The notes below the pieces were generated by a model. That model had not been told where the DNA came from, ran no database searches, and worked only from the letters and a program-made list of their open reading frames with translations. DNA of 64,000 nt from Streptomyces toxytricini (GTDB lineage: Bacteria > Actinomycetota > Actinomycetes > Streptomycetales > Streptomycetaceae): contig NZ_BMTY01000005.1 of NCBI RefSeq assembly GCF_014649915.1, positions 186,001 through 250,000 of the forward strand, in the 5' to 3' direction. A program made the position numbers and the translations under genes. This document shows positions 26,055 to 34,287 of this stretch, one piece after another; position 1 is the stretch's first letter, and each line of letters begins with the position of its first letter.

Positions 26055-26318
26055 ATGAACCGCCTGGAGCTCAGCAGTCTGACCCGCATCCTGCGGGAGT
26101 GCGCCGGAGAGGAGGAGGGCGTCGACCTGGACGGCGACGTCCTCGACCAGTACTGGTTCGAGCTCGGCTACGACTCCCTCGCCGTGCTCCAGACCACCGG
26201 CTACATCGAGCGGGAGTTCGGCATCGTCCTCGACGGCGAGGACTTCGACGAGGCCGACACGCCCCGCCGCTACCTCGACATGGTCAACCGGGTCCTCTCG
26301 GAACGGGCCCCCGTCTGA
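26055..26318 (+). CDS. Type II PKS acyl carrier protein
   Basis: 87 residues, a single ACP with the phosphopantetheine attachment Ser41 in ELGYDSLAVLQT and an acidic surface (VDLDGDVLDQY, VLDGEDFDEAD). It completes the minimal PKS with KS-alpha and KS-beta. ATG 26055 follows AGAGGTG, 73 bp after the KS-beta stop. A strong terminator follows the gene, so the thioesterase-KS-alpha-KS-beta-ACP unit probably ends here. Confidence 0.95.
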   Translation: MNRLELSSLTRILRECAGEEEGVDLDGDVLDQYWFELGYDSLAVLQTTGYIEREFGIVLDGEDFDEADTPRRYLDMVNRVLSERAPV

Positions 26319-26366
26319 GCGGCCGGCGCCGCCTCCGGCGCCCCCCGTACCAAGACGACGACGGGC

Positions 26367-26426
26367 GCGAGAGCCACCGCCAGACCGCCGGGTGCCCACC
26401 CGGTCCGGTCCGGCGGTGGCTCTTCG
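26367..26426. terminator. Bidirectional terminator after the minimal PKS
   Basis: A perfect 12-bp stem, AGAGCCACCGCC (26370-26381) / GGCGGTGGCTCT (26412-26423), encloses a nested stem CCGGGTG / CACCCGG. It lies between convergent genes (ACP ending 26318, NTF2-like gene ending 26467). Confidence 0.85.
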
Positions 26427-26466
26427 CCGTACGACGGCCACCCGCCGGGGATCCCCCCCGGGGCGG

Positions 26467-26934
26467 TCAGCGCAGGTCGTCGCGGGTCACCAGGCGCCGC
26501 GCCACCTGCCAGCCCGACTCCGCGCGGACCAGCGTGTCCTCCATCACGCACATCCGGTACAGCCGCGGCTCCCCGCCCCGCGGCGTCAGGTGGACCTGCG
26601 CGTAGGCGCGGGTGCGGAGCGTGCCGTCCGGGGCGGGACGGACGTCCAGCATGCCGATCCAGTGCCGCAGCCGGTCCCCGGTCGCCTCCTCCGCCTGCCG
26701 GTTGCGGCGTACGTTCGCCTGCAGGCCGGCCCGGCCCCGTACGGGCTCCGGCAGCGTCGGCACGTCGAAGACCGCGTCCGCGGTGAACGTCGCCGCCCAG
26801 GCCTCCGCCTCGAACGAGTCGAACAGCTGCATCTGGCGGGCGTAGAACTGCTGGACCTCCGCGTACAGCGGGCCGAACTCGGACGTGGCCGGTGCGGTTT
26901 CGGGGCGGATGCCGGTTTCGGTGCCGGTGCTCAT
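26467..26934 (-). CDS. SnoaL/NTF2-like polyketide tailoring protein
   Basis: 155 residues with the cone-shaped NTF2 fold seen in SnoaL-type cyclases and ActVI-A-like proteins: FYARQMQLFDSFEAEAWAAT at the N-terminus, TADAVFDVPTLPEPVRGRAG, and RLYRMCVMEDTLVRAESGWQ. In aromatic polyketide pathways such proteins assist ring closure, dehydration or hydroxylation; the exact step is not clear from sequence. ATG 26934 starts a Thr-rich leader before the fold. It is divergent from the AMP-ligase gene, with SARP-box-like repeats in the shared gap. Confidence 0.75.
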   Translation of the reverse strand: MSTGTETGIRPETAPATSEFGPLYAEVQQFYARQMQLFDSFEAEAWAATFTADAVFDVPTLPEPVRGRAGLQANVRRNRQAEEATGDRLRHWIGMLDVRPAPDGTLRTRAYAQVHLTPRGGEPRLYRMCVMEDTLVRAESGWQVARRLVTRDDLR

Positions 26935-26976
26935 GGGACTCCCTCCGTCGGGTCACCACAGTCTTTGCGGCCCAGG

Positions 26977-27009
26977 TCGAGCACCCTTCGAAGCCTCCTC
27001 AAGCACTCC
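26977..27009 (+). promoter_or_regulatory. Triple SARP-box-like repeat before the AMP-ligase operon
   Basis: TCGAGCACCCT, TCGAAGCCTCC and TCAAGCACTCC follow each other head to tail, each exactly 11 bp, starting 98 bp before the ligase ATG. This is the clearest SARP-type site in the window and could serve both divergent genes. Confidence 0.7.
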
Positions 27010-27074
27010 TCCCCAGGGTGGTGAGCGTGCCGCAGCCGCGACCGCCCCATCGGGAGCCAGCAGGAGGACGCACC

Positions 27075-28712
27075 ATGCCGACACTCGTGTACCCGCAACT
27101 CCCCTTGGACGGCCTGCTGCGCCGCGCCGCCGTCCGCGACCCCGCCGGCTGGGCGATCCGCGCCGGCCACGGCCGGGCCGGCGGGGCCGGGACCGTCACG
27201 TTCGCCGAGCTCGACGCCCGCACCGACCGGGTCGCCGCCTGGCTGGAGGAGGCGTGCGGCCGCCGCGGCGCCCGCATCGGCGTCGCCAACACCCTCGACG
27301 CCGGCTTCGCCGCCGCCTACTACGGGGCCGTGCGCAGCGGCAACACGGCCGTCCTGGTCAACCCGCTGCTCAAGGAGGCGGGCCTGCTGCACGTGTGCAC
27401 CGCCGCCGCCGTCGAGATCGCGTTCGTGCCCACCGCGACCGCCGAGACGCTGCTGAAGCTCGCCGACCGGCTGCCCGCGCTGCGCACCGTCGTCGTCACC
27501 GACGCGCCGGACGGGGTCGTCCCCGGCGACGCCGTGCCGCTGGCCGCCGTGCTGGACTGCCCCGCCGAGCGGGCCTGCCTGCCGCCCGGGCGGGCCGACC
27601 TCGACGCCGACGCGTGCATCCAGTTCACCACCGGCACCACCGGCCGCCCCAAGGGCGTCCGCCTCAGCCACCGCAACCTCGTCGCGAACGCCGCGCAGAT
27701 CGCCGCCGCGCACCGGCTCGGCAGCGACTCCGTCACCCTCAACCACCTGCCGCTGTACCACGTGATGCACCTCAACTCGGCCGTCTTCGCGGGCGCCTTC
27801 CAGGTGCTGTGCCCCGACCCCGACCCGGTCGCCTCGCTCGCGCTGGCGGCCGAGGTGTCCGCCACGCACTACTACGGGCTCCCCGCCCGCCTGCACGCCC
27901 TCGCCGCCGACGACCGGGTCGCCGGCCCGTTCCCCGCCGGGACGGGCCTGACCGCCGTCCTGTCCGGGGGCAGCGCGCTCGCGCCGAGCGCCGCCCGCGC
28001 CTTGGAGGAGCGGCTCGGCGTGCCCGTCGTGCAGGGGTACGGGATGGCCGAGCTGTCGCCGCTCTCGCACTGCCAGGACCCGCACGACCCGAAGCCGGGG
28101 TCCGTGGGGAAGGCCGTACCGGGCACCGAGTTCCGGATCGTCCACCTGGAGACGCGCACCCCGCTGGACGTGTACTCCACCGGCGAGGTGCAGGTCCGCG
28201 GACCGCAGGTGACGGCCGGCTACCTCGACCGGCCCTGCCCCGCCCTCGCCCCCGACGGATGGTTCTCCACCGGGGACGTCGGCTACCGCACCGAGGACGG
28301 CTCGCTGTTCCTCGTCGACCGGCTCGGCGACGTCTTCAAGTACGACAACGAGCTCGTCTCGCCCACCGCCGTCGAGCGGATCGTCGCCGCCGACCCGCGC
28401 GTCGCCGACTGCGTCGCCGCGGGCTGGCCCGACCCCGTGCACGGGGCCGTCGTCTGGCTCGGGCTCGTCCTGCGCGACGCGGCCGCGCCCGCCGCCCGCC
28501 GGCTCGACCTCGCCGACGCGGTCGTCGAGGCCGCCAACGAGCGCCTCGCCGGCTTCGAGCAGATCCGCCGCGTCGACGTCCTCGACGCCGTCCCCCGCAA
28601 CCACGCCGGAAAGCCCGAACGCGCCGGCCTCCGCAAGGACATCCGGGCCCGCGCCGCCGCCGAAGCAGCTGCCGGGGGTGCCGCTCCGGCTCCCGCCGAG
28701 GCCGTCCTGTGA
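27075..28712 (+). CDS. AMP-dependent acyl-CoA/acyl-ACP ligase
   Basis: A 545-residue ANL adenylating enzyme. Motifs: FTTGTTGRPKGVRLSHRN (P-loop, about residues 177-194), VQGYGMAELSPL, GWFSTGDVGY, DRLGDVFKYDNELVSP, and the C-terminal catalytic Lys in RNHAGKPERA. It activates a carboxylic acid as the adenylate and passes it to CoA or a carrier-protein thiol. As the first gene of a five-gene run with the tailoring enzymes, it probably supplies a starter or an acyl unit for the condensation protein at 34288. ATG 27075 follows GGAGGACG. The substrate is unknown. Confidence 0.88.
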   Translation: MPTLVYPQLPLDGLLRRAAVRDPAGWAIRAGHGRAGGAGTVTFAELDARTDRVAAWLEEACGRRGARIGVANTLDAGFAAAYYGAVRSGNTAVLVNPLLKEAGLLHVCTAAAVEIAFVPTATAETLLKLADRLPALRTVVVTDAPDGVVPGDAVPLAAVLDCPAERACLPPGRADLDADACIQFTTGTTGRPKGVRLSHRNLVANAAQIAAAHRLGSDSVTLNHLPLYHVMHLNSAVFAGAFQVLCPDPDPVASLALAAEVSATHYYGLPARLHALAADDRVAGPFPAGTGLTAVLSGGSALAPSAARALEERLGVPVVQGYGMAELSPLSHCQDPHDPKPGSVGKAVPGTEFRIVHLETRTPLDVYSTGEVQVRGPQVTAGYLDRPCPALAPDGWFSTGDVGYRTEDGSLFLVDRLGDVFKYDNELVSPTAVERIVAADPRVADCVAAGWPDPVHGAVVWLGLVLRDAAAPAARRLDLADAVVEAANERLAGFEQIRRVDVLDAVPRNHAGKPERAGLRKDIRARAAAEAAAGGAAPAPAEAVL

Positions 28713-28756
28713 CCCGCCCGAACCGCCCGAACCGCCCGACCAGAGGAGCCACCTCC

Positions 28757-30604
28757 ATGCGGACCCGGACCACCACGCCCCCGCGGCCCACCACCGCCCT
28801 GCGGGCAGCCACCGGCACGCCCACCGCGCCGCCCGCCGGCCGGGCCGCCCGCGTCCTCGTCGTCGGCGCGGGCCCCGTCGGCCTCACCGCCGCCCACGAA
28901 CTCGCCCGCCGCGGCCTGCCCGTACGGCTCGTCGACGCCGCCCCCGGCCCCGCCGCGACCAGCCGCGCCGTCGCCGTCCACCCCCGCACCCTGGAGACCT
29001 TCGACCAGATGGGCCTGGTCGACTCCTTCCTCGCCTCAGGCCGCCGCAACCAGGCCTTCACCATGTACGCCGCCGGCCGGCGCCTCGTCCGCCTCGAAGC
29101 CGACTACGAGACGATGCCGACCCGGCACCCGTACAGCCTCGTCATCGAGCAGACCCGCACCGAGGAACTGCTGCGCGAGGCGGTCTCCCGGCTCGGCGTC
29201 ACCATCGAATGGGGCGTCCGGCTCACCGCCCTCGACCAGGACGACAGCGCCGTCCGCGCCACCCTCGAACACGCCGACGGCACCCGCGAGGAGTACGAGG
29301 TCCCCTGGCTCGTCGGCTGCGACGGCGGCCACAGCACCGTCCGCAAACAGCTCGGCCTGCCCCTGATCGGCGAATCCCGCGACACCTGGGAACTCGCCGA
29401 CGCCGCCGTCGAGACCGACCTCCCGCCCGACACCATCTACTGGGCGCACACCGGCGGCCAGGCCCTGATGATGGTCCCTTACCAGCAGGCCGGGCGGTGG
29501 CGCCTCCTCGACACCGCGCCCGTACGCCGCCCCGGCGACCCCTACGACGCCGCCGACGTCGCCGCACGCTTCTCCCGCAAGCTCAGCGCCGGCCTCGGCC
29601 GCCCCGTCACCGTCGGCGAACCCTCCTGGAGCTCCGTCTTCACCTTCCAGCAGCGCATGGTCCCGCGGATGCGGGAAGGCCGCTGCTTCGTCGCCGGCGA
29701 CGCCGCCCACGTCCACAGCCCCGCCTCCGGGCAGGGCATGAACACCGGCATCCAGGAGGCCTACAACCTCGGCTGGAAGCTCGCCATGGCAGACCGCGGA
29801 CAGGCCGGACCCGAGCTCCTCGCCACGTACGGCATGGAGCGCGTCCCCGTCGGGCGGGCGCTGCTCGGCTCCACCCGCAAGGCCACCTTCCTCGTCCAGT
29901 TCAAGAACCGGCTCGCCGGCGTCGCCCTGCCCGTCGTCTTCACCTTCGTCCGCAACATCACCCCCCTGCGCCGCGCCATCCAGCGCAAGGTCCTCGGCGG
30001 CATGTCCGGGCTGCGCCTCGCCTACCCCGACAGCCCCCTGTCCACGCCCGCCGCCGGCCCCGGCCTGCCCGCCGGGTCCCGCGCCGCGGCCGCCGCCGCC
30101 CGGCACCCCGACGCCCCCGGCGCGCAGGCCCTCACCGCCGAACTCCGCGACCCCCGCTGGACCCTGCTGTGGGCCGCCGCCGGACCCGGCGAAGCCCTGC
30201 GCGTCGCCCGCGCCACCGCCGCCGAGCACGGCGACTGGCTCTCCGTGCGCACCGTCGGCGACACCACCGGCCGCGGCCCCTCCCCCCTGCCCGACCCCGA
30301 CGGCCTGCTGCGCCGCACCCTCGCCCTCGGACCGGGCGGCTGGCTCCTCATCCGGCCCGACGGCTACGCCGCCGCGGGCGGGACCGTCCTCGGCTGGCGG
30401 GCCCTGGAGCGGGCGCTCGCCCCGCTCGGCCGGCTCGCCGAGGTCCACGAGCTGCGGCCGTACGCCGAGGCGCGCGCGGAAGCACGCGCGGAGGCACTGG
30501 CGGAGCAGCAGCGCCGACAGGTCCTCCAGCAGGTGTCCGGCGGATCTCCAGCGGTCCGCGACACGGTCGAGTCCACACCACGAGTCCTGGAGGGTCAGCG
30601 ATGA
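28757..30604 (+). CDS. FAD-dependent polyketide hydroxylase
   Basis: 615 residues, class A flavin monooxygenase: VLVVGAGPVGLTAAHEL (about 34-50), VGCDGGHSTVRKQLG, CFVAGDAAHVHSP and GMNTGIQEAYNLGWKLA, and a C-terminal thioredoxin-like domain (about 450-580). These enzymes hydroxylate aromatic polyketide intermediates with NAD(P)H and O2. ATG 28757 follows GAGGAG; GTG 28709, overlapping the ligase stop, would add 16 residues of Arg-Pro-Asn repeat and is less likely. The stop overlaps the ketoreductase start (ATGA). An Ala/Arg/Glu-rich heptad stretch (EARAEARAEALAEQ) lies near the C-terminus. Confidence 0.88.
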   Translation: MRTRTTTPPRPTTALRAATGTPTAPPAGRAARVLVVGAGPVGLTAAHELARRGLPVRLVDAAPGPAATSRAVAVHPRTLETFDQMGLVDSFLASGRRNQAFTMYAAGRRLVRLEADYETMPTRHPYSLVIEQTRTEELLREAVSRLGVTIEWGVRLTALDQDDSAVRATLEHADGTREEYEVPWLVGCDGGHSTVRKQLGLPLIGESRDTWELADAAVETDLPPDTIYWAHTGGQALMMVPYQQAGRWRLLDTAPVRRPGDPYDAADVAARFSRKLSAGLGRPVTVGEPSWSSVFTFQQRMVPRMREGRCFVAGDAAHVHSPASGQGMNTGIQEAYNLGWKLAMADRGQAGPELLATYGMERVPVGRALLGSTRKATFLVQFKNRLAGVALPVVFTFVRNITPLRRAIQRKVLGGMSGLRLAYPDSPLSTPAAGPGLPAGSRAAAAAARHPDAPGAQALTAELRDPRWTLLWAAAGPGEALRVARATAAEHGDWLSVRTVGDTTGRGPSPLPDPDGLLRRTLALGPGGWLLIRPDGYAAAGGTVLGWRALERALAPLGRLAEVHELRPYAEARAEARAEALAEQQRRQVLQQVSGGSPAVRDTVESTPRVLEGQR

Positions 30605-31404
30605 CAGCACCGACACCGGCTCCGGCACCCCACCGGCCGGTCGCCCTGGTCACCGGCGGCACGAGCGGCATCGGCCTCGCCGTGGCCCGCGACCTCGGCC
30701 GGCGCGGCCACCGCGTCTTCCTGTGCGCCCGTACCGCCGAAGCCGTCGAGAAGACCGTCGCCGAACTGCGCGCCGAAGGCCTCGACGTCGACGGCACCGC
30801 GGCCGACATCCGCTCCGGCGAATCGGTCGCCGCGCTCGTCGCGGCCTGCGTCGCACGGTTCGGGCCGATCGGCGTCCTCGTCAACAACGCGGGACGCAGC
30901 GGCGGCGGACCGACCGCCCAGATCAGCGACGAGCTCTGGTACGACGTCATCGACACCAACCTCAACGGCGTCTTCCTGCTGACGAGGGAGGTGCTGAGGA
31001 ACGGCGGCCTCGCCGACGCCGCGAACGGCCGGATCATCAACATCGCCTCCACCGCCGGCAAGCAGGGCGTCCTGCTCGGCGCCCCCTACTCGGCCTCCAA
31101 GCACGCCGTCGTCGGCTTCACCAAGGCCCTCGGCAAGGAGCTCGCGCCGACGGGGGTCACGGTGAACGCCGTCTGCCCCGGGTACGTGGAGACGCCCATG
31201 GCGGAGCGGGTCCGCGCCGGCTACGCGGCGGCGTGGGGGACGACCGTCGAGGACGTGCAGGAGCAGTTCGAGGCGAAGATCCCGCTCGGCCGGTACGCGA
31301 CACCCGAGGAGGTCGCGGCGATGGTCGGCTACCTGACCACGGACCTGGCGGCATCGGTGACGGCGCAGGCGCTCAACGTCTGCGGCGGACTGGGGAACTT
31401 CTGA
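30601..31404 (+). CDS. ActIII-type C-9 ketoreductase
   Basis: A 267-residue classical SDR. NADPH site LVTGGTSGIGLAVARDL, VNNAGRSGGG, the catalytic Ser in INIASTAGKQG, and Tyr/Lys in YSASKHAVVGFTKALGKEL. VCPGYVETPMAERVR and VTAQALNVCGGLGNF are typical of ActKR. By family it reduces the C-9 carbonyl of the nascent poly-beta-ketone, directing C7-C12 first-ring closure. It is overlapped at both ends by neighbouring genes (ATGA before, TGATG after), so it is translationally coupled in the operon. Confidence 0.93.
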   Translation: MTAPTPAPAPHRPVALVTGGTSGIGLAVARDLGRRGHRVFLCARTAEAVEKTVAELRAEGLDVDGTAADIRSGESVAALVAACVARFGPIGVLVNNAGRSGGGPTAQISDELWYDVIDTNLNGVFLLTREVLRNGGLADAANGRIINIASTAGKQGVLLGAPYSASKHAVVGFTKALGKELAPTGVTVNAVCPGYVETPMAERVRAGYAAAWGTTVEDVQEQFEAKIPLGRYATPEEVAAMVGYLTTDLAASVTAQALNVCGGLGNF

Positions 31405-32438
31405 TGGCGCAGAGAGGGGCGGAAACGACCGTGACGAAGATCGCCGAGGCAGTGGGGGAGATGCACCGGACGGTGCACGACATCGAGGTCGACGCGCCGG
31501 CCGGCGTCGTCTACGGGCTCATCGCCGACCCCGTGCAGTGGCCGCTGCTCTTCCCGCCCAACGTGTACGTGGAGCGCCTCGCGCACGACGGGACCAACGA
31601 GCACCTGCGGATGTGGGCCACCGCGAACGGCCAGGTCAAGACGTGGACCTCGCGCCGCGTCCTCGACGCCGGGAACCGCCGCATCGAGTTCCGGCAGGAC
31701 GCCGCCGCGCCGCCGCTCAGCGAGATGACCGGCACGTGGGAGGTGCAGCCGCTGGGCGGCGACCGGTGCCGGCTGACGCTGCTGCACGACTTCCGGGTCA
31801 CCGGCGACAGCCCCGAGGACATCGCCTGGGTCGAGCGCGCCACCGACGCCAACAGCCGCGCCGAACTCGACAGCCTCGCCCGCATCGCCGGCGGGTGGGC
31901 GCTGATGGACCAGCTCGTGATGACCTTCGAGGACACCGTCCGGGTCGAGGCCCCGCCGGAGCGGGTGTACGCCTTCCTGGAGCGGGCCGACCGGTGGCCC
32001 GTCCTCCTGCCGCACGTCGCGCGCCTCGACCTCACCGAGGACCCGGCCCTGCCCGGGGTGCAGCTGCTGGCGATGGACACCCTGACCGCGGACGGGTCGT
32101 CGCACACCACCGAGTCGGTGCGGGTGTGCTTCCCCGACGCGGGCCGCATCGTCTACAAGCAGACCCGGCCGCCGGCCCTCATGTCCGCGCACACCGGCGC
32201 CTGGACGGTCGCCGGCGACGCCCGCGGGTCGACGGTCACCTCCCGCCACGGCGTCGTCCTGCGGCCGGACGCCGTGACGCGCGTCCTGGGCCCGACCGCC
32301 GACCTGGCGGCGGCCCGGCGCTACGTACGCGACGCGCTGGGACGCAACAGCACGGTGACGATGACGCACGCGAAGCGGGACGCGGAGGCCGCGGCGCGCG
32401 CGGCGGCGGCAGCGGTTCCGGTGGCCCGCGCGGCGTGA
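31404..32438 (+). CDS. Didomain aromatase/cyclase (ActVII-like), first copy
   Basis: 344 residues with two START/SRPBCC helix-grip domains (about 20-165 and 175-320): VHDIEVDAPAGVVYGLIADP, MTGTWEVQPLGGDRCRLTLL, then VRVEAPPERVYAFLERADRW and AMDTLTADGSSHTTESV. Didomain ARO/CYC proteins close and aromatise the first ring of C-9-reduced polyketides. ATG 31404 shares its A with the ketoreductase stop. The second copy follows 91 bp later. The tail ends in an Ala-rich run (AARAAAAAVPVARAA). Confidence 0.92.
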   Translation: MAQRGAETTVTKIAEAVGEMHRTVHDIEVDAPAGVVYGLIADPVQWPLLFPPNVYVERLAHDGTNEHLRMWATANGQVKTWTSRRVLDAGNRRIEFRQDAAAPPLSEMTGTWEVQPLGGDRCRLTLLHDFRVTGDSPEDIAWVERATDANSRAELDSLARIAGGWALMDQLVMTFEDTVRVEAPPERVYAFLERADRWPVLLPHVARLDLTEDPALPGVQLLAMDTLTADGSSHTTESVRVCFPDAGRIVYKQTRPPALMSAHTGAWTVAGDARGSTVTSRHGVVLRPDAVTRVLGPTADLAAARRYVRDALGRNSTVTMTHAKRDAEAAARAAAAAVPVARAA

Positions 32439-32458
32439 GGCACGTCTGCGCCCGGCGG

Positions 32459-32510
32459 CTCCAAGACGGCTCCACGGGGGCTCCAGCGGACTCCGACAGA
32501 CTCTGCATCA
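32459..32510 (+). promoter_or_regulatory. Periodic GGCTCC repeats before the second cyclase gene
   Basis: The core CTCC recurs at 32459, 32470, 32481 and 32491 (11, 11, 10 bp), three times as GGCTCC, in the 91-bp gap before the second aromatase/cyclase. The spacing fits a SARP-type site, though the heptamer differs from the TCGAG type at the other promoters. Confidence 0.4.
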
Positions 32511-32529
32511 AGCGTGAGAGAGGTGTGTG

Positions 32530-33486
32530 ATGGCTGTCCAGCGAGTGCACCGCGCGTCCTACACCATGGACGTCGCCGCGCCGGCCGGCGTGGTCTACGG
32601 GCTGGTGGCGGACACGACCCAGTGGCCGTTGTTCGTCCCCGCGAGCATCCACGTGGAGCGCCTGGACTTCGACGGCGTCCACGACCGGTTCCACATGTGG
32701 GCCACGGCGAACGGAACCGTCCGGTCCTGGCTCTCCCGCCGAACCCTCGACGCCACCCGGCACCGCATCGACTTCCGCCACGAGCTGCCCGCGGCCCCCA
32801 CCACGGCCATGGGCGGCAGCTGGACGGTCGAACCGCGCGGGCCGGGCCGCTGCCGCCTGCTCCTCGAACACGACTTCACCGTCGACGGGGACCGGGCCGC
32901 GGACGCCGCATGGGTCCGGCGGGCAACCGACACCAACAGCCGCGCGGAGCTCGAGCAGCTGAAGGAGACCGCCGAGCAGTGGAGCCGCCTGGACGACCTG
33001 CTCCTCACCTTCGAGGACTCCGTCCGCATCGACGGCCCCGCGGAACTCGTGTACGCCTTCCTGTACGACGTCGCCGACTGGCCGCGGCTGCTGCCGCACG
33101 TCTCCCGGCTCGACGTCAGGGAGGACGAGCCCGGGGTGCAGCTGATGGCGATGGACACCCTGACCGCGGACGGCTCGGTGCACACCACCGAGTCGGTACG
33201 GGTCTGCTTCCCACACGCCGGCCGCATCGTCTACAAGCAGACGACCAGGCCCGCGCTGATGGCCGCGCACACGGGGGAGTGGTCGGTCATCCCGGACGAG
33301 ACGGGCGTCACCGCGGTCTCGCAGCACAGCGTCCTGCTGCGTGAGGAGGCGGTGGAGCGGGTCCTGGGCCCCGGAACGTCGCTTGCGCAGGCCCGCGCGT
33401 ACGTCCGCGAGGCGCTGGGCCGCAACAGCACGGCGACGCTGACCCTGGCGAAGCAGCACGCGGAGACGGCGGTGCGGACGCTGTAG
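32530..33486 (+). CDS. Didomain aromatase/cyclase (ActVII-like), second copy
   Basis: 318 residues, clearly a paralogue of the protein at 31404: shared blocks include APAGVVYGLVADTTQWPLF, WATANG, ATDTNSRAELEQL and MDTLTADGSVHTTESVRVCF, and both halves are START-like domains. Two full didomain ARO/CYC genes side by side are unusual. No beta-lactamase-fold second-ring cyclase (ActIV type) is seen in the window, so this copy may handle a later ring. ATG 32530 or the overlapping GTG 32527 could be the start. Confidence 0.92.
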   Translation: MAVQRVHRASYTMDVAAPAGVVYGLVADTTQWPLFVPASIHVERLDFDGVHDRFHMWATANGTVRSWLSRRTLDATRHRIDFRHELPAAPTTAMGGSWTVEPRGPGRCRLLLEHDFTVDGDRAADAAWVRRATDTNSRAELEQLKETAEQWSRLDDLLLTFEDSVRIDGPAELVYAFLYDVADWPRLLPHVSRLDVREDEPGVQLMAMDTLTADGSVHTTESVRVCFPHAGRIVYKQTTRPALMAAHTGEWSVIPDETGVTAVSQHSVLLREEAVERVLGPGTSLAQARAYVREALGRNSTATLTLAKQHAETAVRTL

Positions 33487-34287
33487 CGGGGGCCGCGGGG
33501 CATGCGTCGGGTCTGCCGCGGCAGCCGCCACCTCCGCCGGGCCACCACCGACCTGGGCGTCCGCGTGCGGGAAGCCGGCCCACAGGCAGCAGTCGGCCCA
33601 GTCGGTGGCCTGCCTGCCGACGGGCTGCAGCGGGCCGGAGTCGGCGGCCGGCCCGCTCGGAGCAACTCGTCCGGAGCCGGGCGCCTACACCGGGCAGGCG
33701 GCCGCGCCCCGCCGACGGGTGGGTCGCCTCCGACCCGGCACGCTGCCGCTGCGGGCAGCCGCATCCGGCGGGTGGGCCGCCTGCCGGTGAGCCGCCTGCG
33801 GGTCAGCCGGGCCCCGATCCGCCGGCCGGTGGGTCAGCCGCGGCCCCGATCCGCCGGCCGGTGGGTCGGCTCCGACCCCGGCCGGTCGCTTCCCGCGGAT
33901 CACCGACCGCACCTCCGGCCCGCCGCCCAGCGGGTCGGTCCCGACCGCCCACCCCGTGCCACGGGTCGGTCGCCGCCTTCGGCCTGCCGCCCGGTGAGCC
34001 GGTGCGCCGACCCGGTCCACCGTCCCGAGGGCAGGCCCTCGAACGAGGCCGACCGCCCGCGGCGGGCCGGCCGCCAACCCGGCCCGCTGCTCCGTGCGGC
34101 AGGCCGGCCCCAGACCCGCGGTGCCTGCGACCGCGGCACGGCAGGGCCCCGCCGGAACCCTTCCACCCACGCCCCCTCCGGCGGGGCTCCGCCGTCACCC
34201 CGGTGGCACGTCAGGCCGTGTCAGCGATACGTGGCATGGGCATGCATCATGGTCCCCTTTGCAGGCCGACGCCGAGGAGGGGGACGC
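33487..34287. other. 800-bp intergenic region with degenerate repeats
   Basis: No convincing gene. An open + frame from 33502 runs into the next gene, but it is Arg/Pro-rich and lacks any domain. The DNA is full of imperfect CCGGTGGGTC(G/A) units, including a perfect 25-bp duplication (starts GCCCCGATCCGCC) at 33811-33835 and 33843-33867. The last about 80 bp hold the probable promoter and the GAGGAGGGGG ribosome site of the condensation gene. Confidence 0.6.

Noticed and set aside
33502-34287. In-frame 262-residue N-terminal extension of the condensation protein
   Set aside because: No recognisable domain, repetitive Arg/Pro-rich sequence, and a strong ribosome site directly before ATG 34288.
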